Shown here piece by piece: positions 18,265-26,553 of a DNA stretch of 64,000 bases. The notes beneath the pieces were generated by a model. That model did not search any database and had not been told where the DNA came from. It was given only the letters and a program-made list of their open reading frames with translations. Source of the stretch: Melioribacteraceae bacterium (GTDB taxonomy: Bacteria > Bacteroidota > Ignavibacteria > Ignavibacteriales > Melioribacteraceae); contig JALVFE010000009.1 in NCBI GenBank assembly GCA_027030245.1, positions 62,001 to 126,000 on the forward strand, read 5' to 3'. Numbering within the stretch: the stretch's first letter is position 1; each line of letters begins with the position of its first letter. The translations under genes and the position numbers were made by a program.

Positions 18265-19632
18265 ATGAATCGACTCGGTAAGCAAAAAATTATTGTAGTT
18301 GGCGGAAATGCAGCCGGACCAAGCGCAGCGGCGAAAGCCAAGCGCGTTAATCCCGATGCCGAAGTGATTTTATTCGAAGCGGATAAATATATTTCTACGG
18401 GAACGTGCGAACTGCCTTACGTTATTTCCGGAGAAATTGAAAACGCTAACAAACTAGTTTACTTCGACGAGGAATCGTTCTACCTTAAAAAAGGCGCTAA
18501 AGTCTTCACTCAACATCCCGTGGAAAGTATAGACCGCCGCCGGAAATTTGTAGTTGTTAAAAATCTGAAAACCGGCGATTACCAAAAAGTTGAATATGAT
18601 AAGTTGATTCTTACGACCGGCTCGAAAGCGAAAACTTTGGAAGCATTGCCGGATTCTCTCCAAAACGTTTTCAATCTGAAAAAAGTTACCGATTTGGAAA
18701 AAATCAAATCTTATTTAGACAATAATGTTGTGAATAACGTTCTAATTGTCGGGTCGGGATATATCGGATTGGAAACAGCCGAAGCATTTTCGGAATTGGG
18801 CAAAAATGTTTCCGTTCTGGAAATTGCCGGTATGCCGTTGCCTACTGCCGAACCTGAAATTCAACACTTGGTAAAAACATTGCTCGAAAATAAAAACGTA
18901 AGGTTTTTGGGAAATGCAAAAAATTCGGAATTCGTTCACGACGGAAATAAATTTAAAAGATTAAAATATAACGGAAGATTTATCGAGTTCGATCTTGCGG
19001 TTGTTGCGATTGGCGTAAAACCGAATGTGGATTTGGCTTTAACCGCAAACTTGGAAACGGGAAAGTTCGGCGGATTAAAGGTCGATTCGAAACTTAAAAC
19101 TACCGATCCCAATATTTTTGCCGCAGGCGATAACATAGAGGTAATTAACAAAATTACCAACCGTCCGGATTATATTCCGATTGCTACTTTGGCGCATCAA
19201 CACGGACACATTGCCGGAGCAAATGCGGTGGGCGAGAATCATTTCGCAAAACCGGTTATAAAAAATATGGCGGTAAAAATATTCGGCAATGCTTATGCTT
19301 CCGTCGGATTGAATTTTGAGGAAGCTAAAAATCTTTCCGTCCATGTTGCCGAAGTCCACGCCGTTGCTTACAGTCTGGTTAAAGTAATGCCCGGAAGTAA
19401 AAAAGTTTTCGGTAAGATTGTCTTCGATAAACAAACCCGGCAAATTTACGGAGCTTCATTTTTCGGCGGGAAGGAAACAACAGGTTATGCCGATCTTATT
19501 TCTTCGTTAATTCACACCAAATCGGAAACGGATATTCTGGCGGAATTATATTTCAATTATACACCGCCTTATTCTCCGTTTATAAATTTATTATCCGTTT
19601 TAGGCAGAAAAATACGGGAACTTTCAAAATGA
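18265..19632 (+). CDS. CoA-disulfide-reductase/NADH-oxidase-like flavoprotein
   Basis: 455 residues. The N-terminal FAD motif VVGGNAAGPSAA (11-22) and the second dinucleotide motif VLIVGSGYIGLETAEAF near 160 place it in the pyridine-nucleotide-disulfide oxidoreductase family. A single redox cysteine, Cys48 in TGTCELPYVISG, lies where CoA-disulfide reductases and NADH oxidases have their one active Cys (usual context NCGLPY). A C-terminal dimerisation domain follows (about 330-455). Likely reaction: NAD(P)H-dependent reduction of CoA disulfide or a related small disulfide, or NADH oxidation; sequence alone does not settle which. The stop overlaps the upp start by four bases. Confidence 0.8.
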   Translation: MNRLGKQKIIVVGGNAAGPSAAAKAKRVNPDAEVILFEADKYISTGTCELPYVISGEIENANKLVYFDEESFYLKKGAKVFTQHPVESIDRRRKFVVVKNLKTGDYQKVEYDKLILTTGSKAKTLEALPDSLQNVFNLKKVTDLEKIKSYLDNNVVNNVLIVGSGYIGLETAEAFSELGKNVSVLEIAGMPLPTAEPEIQHLVKTLLENKNVRFLGNAKNSEFVHDGNKFKRLKYNGRFIEFDLAVVAIGVKPNVDLALTANLETGKFGGLKVDSKLKTTDPNIFAAGDNIEVINKITNRPDYIPIATLAHQHGHIAGANAVGENHFAKPVIKNMAVKIFGNAYASVGLNFEEAKNLSVHVAEVHAVAYSLVKVMPGSKKVFGKIVFDKQTRQIYGASFFGGKETTGYADLISSLIHTKSETDILAELYFNYTPPYSPFINLLSVLGRKIRELSK

Positions 19633-20255
19633 GTAATCTTCACATTATCGATAACCCTTTAATTAAACGCGACATCACTTATTTAAGGGACAAAAACACA
19701 AAAGAATACCAATTCCGTCTTGCTTTGAAAAGGATTTCTTTTATATTGGCGGCGGAAATCGGGAAAGAATTTCCGACGAATGAAATTGAAGTGGAAACCC
19801 CGTTGGAAAAAACGACCGGGCATAAAATAACCCGTCAAATCGTATTAATTCCCGTTTTGCGTGCGGGACTCAGCATGGTATCGGCGTTTATCGAAATGAT
19901 TCCGCAGGCAAAAGTAGGTCATATCGGAATGGAACGCGACGAAGAAACTTTGAAGGCAAGAACTTATTATTTCAAAACCCCTAAAAATTTGGATAAATCC
20001 AAAGTAATTGTGCTTGATCCCATGCTTGCCACCGGTGGCAGCGCCGTTGCGGTGTTCGATTATCTGAAGAAAAACGGAGCACGGGATTGTGTGTTTGCTT
20101 GTTTAATCGCTGCTCCCGAAGGAATTGACAGGTTGGAGGAAAACCATCCGGATGTACCGATTTACACGGCGGTAAAAGACAGGCAACTTAACGATAAAGG
20201 ATACATTCTGCCCGGTTTGGGTGACGCAGGAGACCGGACATTTGGCACGTTATAA
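19629..20255 (+). CDS. upp: Uracil phosphoribosyltransferase
   Basis: 208 residues, standard for the family. It converts uracil and PRPP to UMP in pyrimidine salvage. The PRPP-binding loop is VLDPMLATGGSA (128-139). The PVLRAGLSM motif (75-83) and the C-terminal uracil-binding PGLGDAGDRTFGT are intact. ATG overlaps the stop of the flavoprotein (ATGA), so the two are translationally coupled. The next gene starts inside the 3' end of upp. Confidence 0.97.
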   Translation: MSNLHIIDNPLIKRDITYLRDKNTKEYQFRLALKRISFILAAEIGKEFPTNEIEVETPLEKTTGHKITRQIVLIPVLRAGLSMVSAFIEMIPQAKVGHIGMERDEETLKARTYYFKTPKNLDKSKVIVLDPMLATGGSAVAVFDYLKKNGARDCVFACLIAAPEGIDRLEENHPDVPIYTAVKDRQLNDKGYILPGLGDAGDRTFGTL

Positions 20256-21276
20256 ATTCATTCTTACAATACTTTTATTTCCTGTAATTACCTTTCCGCA
20301 AAAATTTCCCGATACGGAAATCGATAGCCTTTTAACGCTCGGAATAAGTCAGATAGTAAATCAAAATTACGGTAATGCAAATAAAACATTTAACGTTTTG
20401 GATTCGCTTCATCCCGAACTTCCGCTTGGAAAAACTTATAAAGCAGCATTGTTAATTGCAAAATCAACCGATTATGCGGAGAAGTATAACGTTAAGAGAA
20501 TTAATAAGTTACTGGATTCGGCTAAAGTAAGATGTGAGGCGCTTCTGAATTCAAATGAAGCTGATGTGTGGAATAATTATTTTATGGCTTTAACTTTGGG
20601 TTACAAAGCGTATTTCCGGATTTTAACGGATAATTATATCGATGCATTTCTGGACGGTTACCGTTCCGTTCAATATTTTGAAAGATGCAAAGACATCGAA
20701 CCGGATTTTTACGAATCGTATTTGGCAATCGGAACATACAAATACTGGAAAAGCGCTAAAGCAAGTTCGCTTAATTGGCTCCCGTTTTTTACCGATAACA
20801 GAAAAGAAGGAATTAAACTTCTGGAAGAAGCGGTGAGGAACTCAAGTTACAACAAATATCTTGCTCTTAACTCTCTGATTTGGATTTACATTAATGAAAA
20901 GAATGATGAAAAAGCGATTGAGGTTGCGGAGCAAGCATTGAAAGATTTTCCCGGGAGCAGATTTTTCATGTGGGGTTTGGCCAGGGCTTACGAAGATGTT
21001 GACATAGACAAAGCCATTAATATTTTTTACCGGATTCGTAAATCTCTACAAGCCGAATCTCATTTAAGTAACATTAACAACGTTATACTGCTTCATAAAA
21101 TTGCCATGCTAAATCATAAAACCGGTAATCTTTCCGAATCGTTGAAACTTTTAACCGAAATTGAGAATATAAAACTAAACGGGGAAGAAAAGGAACGGTT
21201 GGAAAACAGATTGAGGCGGGTCAAACAACTTAAAAACGAAATTCTCCAATCCCTTTCCGGCCGGCAAAATCGCTAA
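20242..21276 (+). CDS. Secreted tetratricopeptide-like protein of unknown function
   Basis: About 344 residues from the TTG at 20242; a GTG at 20221 in the same frame is possible. TTG puts a basic residue and a hydrophobic signal peptide (ARYKFILTILLFPVITFPQ) directly at the N-terminus. The mature part is all-helical with TPR-style pairs, for example ALNSLIWIYINEKNDEKAIE and FMWGLARAYEDVDIDKAI. The start lies inside the end of upp, so translation is probably coupled. It is likely periplasmic and could be a scaffold; no specific role can be given. Confidence 0.65.
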   Translation: MARYKFILTILLFPVITFPQKFPDTEIDSLLTLGISQIVNQNYGNANKTFNVLDSLHPELPLGKTYKAALLIAKSTDYAEKYNVKRINKLLDSAKVRCEALLNSNEADVWNNYFMALTLGYKAYFRILTDNYIDAFLDGYRSVQYFERCKDIEPDFYESYLAIGTYKYWKSAKASSLNWLPFFTDNRKEGIKLLEEAVRNSSYNKYLALNSLIWIYINEKNDEKAIEVAEQALKDFPGSRFFMWGLARAYEDVDIDKAINIFYRIRKSLQAESHLSNINNVILLHKIAMLNHKTGNLSESLKLLTEIENIKLNGEEKERLENRLRRVKQLKNEILQSLSGRQNR

Positions 21277-21367
21277 TATCTCCGGTTTGCTATTATTCCT
21301 TTTTTTGTGGAAAATAAAAATTATTTTGAGTAAGATATAAATTAATATTTTAACGCTATTAATTAAA

Positions 21368-23551
21368 ATGGATGCACCGGTTGTAAAATACGATAGCATG
21401 TTAAATTCTCTGCTGGAAACGTGCAAGAATAATCTTTCCAGCGTTAACGAAGAATTGATACGCAAGGCTTTCAGACTGAGCTATGAAGCGCATAAAAACG
21501 ACTTCAGAGCATCCGGTGAACCATATTTTATTCATCCCTACGAAGTTGCAAGAATTGTCGCCGAAGAAATGCCGTTGGATGATATTTCCGTAATTAGCGC
21601 ATTGTTGCACGATGTTGTTGAAGATACGGATATCAGTCTCGATTTTATCCATCAAGAGTTCGGAAAAGAAGTTGCGGAAATAGTGGACGGCGTAACTAAA
21701 ATAGGCGGCGTTTTCCGCGGGCAATATATTACGCAAGCCGAAAACTACCGTAAAATGCTTCTTTCAATGATTAAAGACGTGCGCGTTATTCTTGTTAAAT
21801 TTGCCGATAGACTTCACAACATGCGTACGCTTGAGTTTGTAAGTCCCCACAAACAACGTAGAATAGCTAAAGAAACATTGGAAATATATGCGCCGTTTGC
21901 CCATCGCTTCGGGTTGGCAAGAATAAAATGGGAAATGGAAGATATAGCTTTCAAATATTTGAACAGGGAAGCTTACGAAGAAATTGCGCAGAAGTTAAAA
22001 GAAACGAGGCAGGCAAGGGAAAACTACATAAATAGAATTTGCGAACCGATTTCGGAAAGATTAAAAGAACACGGCTTGAAATTCGAAATAAGCGGCAGAC
22101 CGAAACACTTTTACAGCATTTACCGGAAGATGATTAAGCAAAACAAACCGCTGGAAGATATTTACGATTTGCTTGCAATCCGTATAATCATCGAAAGCGA
22201 CGACGTAAACGAATGCTATTATGTTTTGGGAATCATAAACCAATTGTTCACTCCGATTCCCGATAGATTCAAAGATTTCATCTCCATTCCGAAAAAGAAC
22301 GGTTACCAGTCGATACATAACACGGTAATCGGTCCCGACGGCAGACTTGTGGAAATTCAAATAAGAACACGCCGGATGCACGAAGTTGCGGAAAAGGGTG
22401 TTGCGGCGCATTGGAAATACAAGGAAGATATTGTTTCCACCGATAAGGATTTGGAAGAATGGGTCAATTGGGTGCGCGATATTTTCCAAACCGCTTCCGA
22501 CGATGAAGCTTCCAAAGAATTGCTTGCAAGTTTCAAACTTAATTTATACCAGGATGAAATTTACGTTTTCACTCCTAAAGGCGATCTGAAAAGGTTACCG
22601 ATAAATTCAACTCCGGTGGATTTTGCTTTCGAAATTCACAGTCGCGTTGGTTACCATTGCATCGGAGCAAAAGTGAACGGAAAGATTGTTCCGCTTAACA
22701 CAATACTTCACAGCGGGGATCAAGTTGAAATAATCACTTCGAAAAATCAACACCCGAATAAAAGTTGGCTCCAGTTTGTTCAAACCCACAAAGCAAAATC
22801 GAACATACGCAAATACATCAAAAAAGAAGAAGCGAGAATCGTTGAAATCGGTAAACAAATTTGGGAAAGAAAGATTAAGAAACTGAAACTCAGTTTTTCG
22901 AACGAAGAGATAGGTAAACTTGCAAGAAAATTGAAATTTGCAAATCCTTCGGAATTTTTCTCAGCGATTGCGCAGGACAAAGTTAATTTGGACGAAATAT
23001 TAAACCCGCCGGCACCGGAAGAAAAACCCGAAGCCCATCAACTTGAATTTGATGATTTTGCGGAGCAAGCGAGAAAAACCGCAGGCGGGGTTTTGGTGGA
23101 AGGGGAACACAAAGGTATTGTTTACGAATATGCAAGATGCTGTAATCCGATTCCGGGCGATCCGATTATCGGATTTATTACGGTAGGGCACGGCGTTAAA
23201 ATTCACAGAAAGAATTGCAAAAATCTAATCTCGATGTCTCAAACCGAACCCAACCGTCTCATACCCGTTGAATGGCCGAAAACCAACGGAAAATATTTTG
23301 TCGCCGGCATTACGATTAAAGGCGAAGATAAACCCGGTATTCTTAAAGATTTGTCGAACAGCATTACTTCGTATAAAAATACCAACATTAAATCGGTTAA
23401 CATTAACACTACCGATTCCATGTTCGTAGGTCAAATAACCGTTTATGTTGAAAATATTGAACATTTAAACAGATTAATCGAACGGTTGAAAAAAAACCAA
23501 GGGATTTATTCCGTGGAAAGATTTGAAGCCGATTCGCGAACTTTTGTATGA
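21368..23551 (+). CDS. rel: Bifunctional (p)ppGpp synthetase/hydrolase
   Basis: 727 residues with the full long-RSH layout. The HD hydrolase domain has HPYEVARIV, LLHDVVEDTD and FADRLHNMRTLE. The synthetase domain has GRPKHFYSIYRKM, RFKDFISIPKKNGYQS and EIQIRT. A TGS domain follows at about 390-450 (IYVFTPKGDLKRLP), then a zinc-finger-like region with CCNPIPGD, and a C-terminal ACT domain (about 650-727). The intact HD motif argues for both making and degrading the alarmone. The stop overlaps ruvX by four bases. Confidence 0.96.
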   Translation: MDAPVVKYDSMLNSLLETCKNNLSSVNEELIRKAFRLSYEAHKNDFRASGEPYFIHPYEVARIVAEEMPLDDISVISALLHDVVEDTDISLDFIHQEFGKEVAEIVDGVTKIGGVFRGQYITQAENYRKMLLSMIKDVRVILVKFADRLHNMRTLEFVSPHKQRRIAKETLEIYAPFAHRFGLARIKWEMEDIAFKYLNREAYEEIAQKLKETRQARENYINRICEPISERLKEHGLKFEISGRPKHFYSIYRKMIKQNKPLEDIYDLLAIRIIIESDDVNECYYVLGIINQLFTPIPDRFKDFISIPKKNGYQSIHNTVIGPDGRLVEIQIRTRRMHEVAEKGVAAHWKYKEDIVSTDKDLEEWVNWVRDIFQTASDDEASKELLASFKLNLYQDEIYVFTPKGDLKRLPINSTPVDFAFEIHSRVGYHCIGAKVNGKIVPLNTILHSGDQVEIITSKNQHPNKSWLQFVQTHKAKSNIRKYIKKEEARIVEIGKQIWERKIKKLKLSFSNEEIGKLARKLKFANPSEFFSAIAQDKVNLDEILNPPAPEEKPEAHQLEFDDFAEQARKTAGGVLVEGEHKGIVYEYARCCNPIPGDPIIGFITVGHGVKIHRKNCKNLISMSQTEPNRLIPVEWPKTNGKYFVAGITIKGEDKPGILKDLSNSITSYKNTNIKSVNINTTDSMFVGQITVYVENIEHLNRLIERLKKNQGIYSVERFEADSRTFV

Positions 23552-23988
23552 TTTCCAACGAAGAAAAAGAAAGAATTCTCGGTATTGATTTCGGGACCGT
23601 CCGCATCGGATTGGCAATTACAGATCCTTTACGGATGTTTGCTTATCCGCTTACCACAATATCAAACGATTCCAAACTCTGGAGCAAACTGAAAGAAATT
23701 CAGAAGGAATATAAAATCAAAGAAGTTGTATTGGGTTATCCGCTGAAGGAAAACGGGGAATCTTCGGAAAGCACAATAGCTGTGGAGAAATTCAAAAACC
23801 AATTGGAAGATAAACTGAAAGTTACGGTTCATCTTATCGACGAACGGTATACATCGGAAATAGCCAAAGAAAGAATACTTGCCACAACGGTTTCGAGAAA
23901 GAAAAGACGCGATAAAAGTCTGATAGACAAACATGCCGCGGCAATCATATTAGAAGATTATTTGAACGAAAAGGGATATAAAACCTAA
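23548..23988 (+). CDS. ruvX: YqgF/RuvX-type resolvase or 16S rRNA 5'-end processing nuclease
   Basis: 146 residues, RNase H fold. The first acidic site is Asp14 in GIDFGTVRIGLA, followed by VVLGYPLKENG, the middle acidic motif IDERYTS, and the C-terminal DKHAAAIILEDYL. YqgF proteins are essential in many bacteria and have been tied to pre-16S rRNA maturation; the Holliday-junction role is less certain. ATG overlaps the rel stop (ATGA). Confidence 0.93.
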   Translation: MISNEEKERILGIDFGTVRIGLAITDPLRMFAYPLTTISNDSKLWSKLKEIQKEYKIKEVVLGYPLKENGESSESTIAVEKFKNQLEDKLKVTVHLIDERYTSEIAKERILATTVSRKKRRDKSLIDKHAAAIILEDYLNEKGYKT

Positions 23989-24006
23989 AATTTATCCAAT
24001 AAATAT

Positions 24007-24035
24007 TTGACATTTTTGCGTTTATAAGCTATTTT
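24007..24035 (+). promoter_or_regulatory. Sigma-70-like promoter of the microcompartment shell genes
   Basis: TTGACA at 24007-24012, a 17-base spacer and TATTTT at 24030-24035. The first shell gene starts at 24071 with GGGAG (24059-24063) as its ribosome-binding site. The promoter lies in the 82-base gap after ruvX, so the shell genes can be transcribed independently. Confidence 0.65.
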
Positions 24036-24070
24036 CACAAAGAATATAAATCAAATTTGGGAGCACACTT

Positions 24071-24349
24071 ATGACACTTGACGCACTTGGAATGATTGAA
24101 ACCAAAGGTTTGGTCGGTTCGATTGAAGCGGCCGACGCAATGGTAAAAGCAGCAAAAGTTGAATTAATAGGAAAAGAAGTAATCGGAGGCGGTTACGTAA
24201 CCGTTATGGTAAGAGGCGATGTAGGAGCCGTTAAAGCTGCCACAGATGCCGGTGCAGCTGCGGCGCAAAGAGTAGGTGAATTGGTTTCCGTCCACGTTAT
24301 TCCTCGTCCCCATTCGGATGTTGAATTAATTTTACCGAAACGTTCATAA
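24071..24349 (+). CDS. Bacterial microcompartment hexameric shell protein (BMC-H)
   Basis: 92 residues, one BMC domain across the whole protein: [20 protein letters not shown] at 5-24, the pore loop KEVIGGG at 35-41, and [20 protein letters not shown] at 62-81. This is close to the EutM/PduA/CsoS1 type, whose hexamers tile the shell facets and let small metabolites through a central pore lined here by Gly-Gly-Gly. A second shell gene follows 13 bases later. No signature enzyme (aldehyde dehydrogenase, diol dehydratase, glycyl-radical enzyme, RuBisCO) is within the window, so the cargo is unknown. Confidence 0.95.
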   Translation: MTLDALGMIETKGLVGSIEAADAMVKAAKVELIGKEVIGGGYVTVMVRGDVGAVKAATDAGAAAAQRVGELVSVHVIPRPHSDVELILPKRS

Positions 24350-24362
24350 TTGGTAAGTTAAA

Positions 24363-24947
24363 ATGGAACTAGCGCTTGGTCTTATAGAGACCAAAGGACT
24401 TGTTGGTGCAATAGAAGCCGCCGATGCAATGGTTAAAGCGGCGGAAGTTAAACTCGTTGGTAAGGAAAAAGTAACGGGCGCTTTAATGTTGGTAAAAGTA
24501 ATCGGCGAAGTTGCTGCCGTAAAATCGGCGGTAGATGCCGGATCGGTTGCAGCACAACGTGTCGGAGAATTAGTTTCCGTTCACGTTATCCCGCGCCCCG
24601 ATGATCAAATCGATCCGCTGATCATCGAACAATTTAAAAAAGAGAAAAAGGCGTCAAAAGAAGTTAAAACTGTTGAACAACCTGCCGAACCACAACCGGA
24701 AGAATTTACGGAAACAAAAACGGAACCGGAAATTCCGCAGATGCCGGAGCCGGAAGAAAAATTACCGGACGAAACCGGAAGCGGTGAAGCAGGCGGAAAT
24801 ATTCCTCCGGAAGATGATTTGAATAAAATGAATGTTCATCAATTACGAAAACTTGCGCGGAGTTTCGAAAACTTCCCGATTCACGGAAGACAAATTTCCA
24901 AAGCTAACAGACAGCAATTGTTGGATTATTTCAAATCGATGCGCTAA
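24363..24947 (+). CDS. BMC shell protein with a C-terminal Rho-N/SAP-like extension
   Basis: 194 residues. Residues 1-80 are a BMC domain paralogous to its neighbour ([40 protein letters not shown]). The pore loop differs, with KVTGAL in place of the Gly-Gly-Gly, so pore size or charge should differ. A linker rich in Pro, Glu and Lys (about 95-150) leads to a short helical domain (about 152-194, MNVHQLRKLARSF..SKANRQQLLDYFKSM) that resembles Rho-N or SAP nucleic-acid-binding folds. Extended shell proteins such as EutK and PduK also carry non-BMC tails. The tail could bind cargo, DNA/RNA or a scaffold; this is inference. Confidence 0.88.
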   Translation: MELALGLIETKGLVGAIEAADAMVKAAEVKLVGKEKVTGALMLVKVIGEVAAVKSAVDAGSVAAQRVGELVSVHVIPRPDDQIDPLIIEQFKKEKKASKEVKTVEQPAEPQPEEFTETKTEPEIPQMPEPEEKLPDETGSGEAGGNIPPEDDLNKMNVHQLRKLARSFENFPIHGRQISKANRQQLLDYFKSMR

Positions 24948-24971
24948 ATTATTTACATATTGATAAATTGA

Positions 24972-24998
24972 AACTCCACAACTCGTGGAGTTTTTTTA
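24972..24998 (+). terminator. Intrinsic terminator after the shell genes
   Basis: AACTCCAC (24972-24979) pairs perfectly with GTGGAGTT (24985-24992) around a five-base loop, followed by a T run to 24997. With the promoter at 24007 it makes the two shell genes a self-contained transcription unit. Confidence 0.88.
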
Positions 24999-25010
24999 TA
25001 TTTAAATGAT

Positions 25011-25922
25011 ATGAAAAAAAAATTTACCCCCATATTTTTAATCTTCATGTTTTCCGTTCTCCTTTGGGTTTACGTATCCTTTTCGGGAGAATACACGATT
25101 AACTTAAGAGTACCGATCGAAATTAAAAACATTCCCGAGGGTTTTGCAGTTAGTTCTTATTCCGCCGATTATGTTTCGCTTAGTCTGAAAGGAAGGGGTT
25201 GGCAGCTGGCACAACATACCGTGGGGCGAAATCCAAAATTTTATATTTATTGCAAGGGAAAACAAAGACACCAATCGGTCTCCATACGGAATGAAGTGGA
25301 AAACAATAAATGGATTTCATCAACACTTCAAATTGTGGAAACATCGCCCCAAATTTTTGAATTTACAATCGAAGAAATTAAAAGCAAAAAAGTGGAAATA
25401 ATTCCCGTTATTTCGATGGTCTTTAAGCCCGGTTACGGACTTGTTTCCGATATTGAGGTAATTCCCGATTCGGTTGTTATCATCGGTCCGGAAAGCAGAG
25501 TGGAAGACGTGGATTTGGTAAAAACGGAATTGAAAATATTCGAAAATTTGGACAGACCGGTCGAGGAAGTTCTGAAACTGGAAAAAATAAACTTTGTTAA
25601 GTTCAACAGAGATGAGTGCAAAGTAAAGTTTGATGTCCAAAAAATTGTCGATAAAAATTTTGAAAATGTAACCGTCGAAACAAGAAACGTTCCGCCTTCG
25701 CAACAGCTTGTTTTGTCACCTGCAAAAATAACGGTTGTGTTACGCGGAGGAATAAAAATACTTACTAAAATTAAGGACGAAGATATCAAGGCATATGTGG
25801 AGTTTTCTCAAGCTCTCCATGATACTTTGGGTGCAATAAAACCGACGGTTATTGTTCCCGAAAAAACTTCGTTAATTGATATTAAACCACCAAGATTGGA
25901 TTATATAATTAAGAAATATTGA
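25011..25922 (+). CDS. YbbR-domain membrane-anchored protein
   Basis: 303 residues. One N-terminal membrane anchor (about 6-25, FTPIFLIFMFSVLLWVYVSF) with the LLWVYV style common in YbbR/CdaR proteins, followed by repeated YbbR-type beta domains (for example PVISMVFKPGYGLVSDIEVIPDSV at about 131-154). In Firmicutes CdaR regulates the cyclic-di-AMP synthase CdaA and is encoded next to it. No cdaA is adjacent here; tmk follows one base after the stop. Function in this organism is open. The start is 12 bases after the terminator T run, so its promoter may overlap that hairpin or lie upstream. Confidence 0.75.
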   Translation: MKKKFTPIFLIFMFSVLLWVYVSFSGEYTINLRVPIEIKNIPEGFAVSSYSADYVSLSLKGRGWQLAQHTVGRNPKFYIYCKGKQRHQSVSIRNEVENNKWISSTLQIVETSPQIFEFTIEEIKSKKVEIIPVISMVFKPGYGLVSDIEVIPDSVVIIGPESRVEDVDLVKTELKIFENLDRPVEEVLKLEKINFVKFNRDECKVKFDVQKIVDKNFENVTVETRNVPPSQQLVLSPAKITVVLRGGIKILTKIKDEDIKAYVEFSQALHDTLGAIKPTVIVPEKTSLIDIKPPRLDYIIKKY

Positions 25923-25923
25923 T

Positions 25924-26553
25924 ATGTTCATAACATTCGAAGGATTGGATTTTTGCGGTAAATCTACTCAAGTAAAACTTCTTGAAAAATACTTTACGGC
26001 GAAAAATAAAAAAGTAAAAATAATCCGCGAACCCGGAGGCACAAAAATATCCGAAAAAGTGCGGGGGATTTTGCTTGACCGGAATAATTTGGAAATGTCT
26101 CCTGAAACTGAACTGTTGCTTTTTACCGCCAGCAGAATTCAATTGGTTAAAGAAGTAATTGTACCGAGTATCGAAAAAGGTGATGTTGTTATTTCCGACC
26201 GTTTTCATCATTCATCCATTGCTTATCAAGGGTTCGGAAGGGGAATAGACTTGGAATTTGTTGAAACATTGCAAGCCTTTGCAATTAAAGGCGCTCAACC
26301 CGATATAACTTTTTTTCTTGATGTACCTGTTGAAACGGTAGTTGAACGCAAAGCTAAAAAAGAACATGCCGAACTTGACAGAATTGAAATTTCGAAAAAT
26401 AATTTTTACGAAAAAGTTAGGGAAGGTTACTTTTATTTAATGAAGAAAGATAAGTATATCGTAAAACTCGACGGCACACTCTCGATAGAAGAAATTCACA
26501 AAAAAATTGTTAGTGAAATAGAAAAATATTTAAGTAGTAAAGGTATCAAATGA
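25924..26553 (+). CDS. tmk: Thymidylate kinase
   Basis: 209 residues, family length. Phosphorylates dTMP to dTDP. The P-loop reads GLDFCGKST, with Cys where many bacterial enzymes have Gly or Ala. EPGGTKISEKVR is the dTMP-binding region, SDRFHHSSIAYQG carries the DR(Y/F/H) motif, and the lid region follows. Its stop overlaps the start of the protease gene (ATGA). Confidence 0.95.
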   Translation: MFITFEGLDFCGKSTQVKLLEKYFTAKNKKVKIIREPGGTKISEKVRGILLDRNNLEMSPETELLLFTASRIQLVKEVIVPSIEKGDVVISDRFHHSSIAYQGFGRGIDLEFVETLQAFAIKGAQPDITFFLDVPVETVVERKAKKEHAELDRIEISKNNFYEKVREGYFYLMKKDKYIVKLDGTLSIEEIHKKIVSEIEKYLSSKGIK

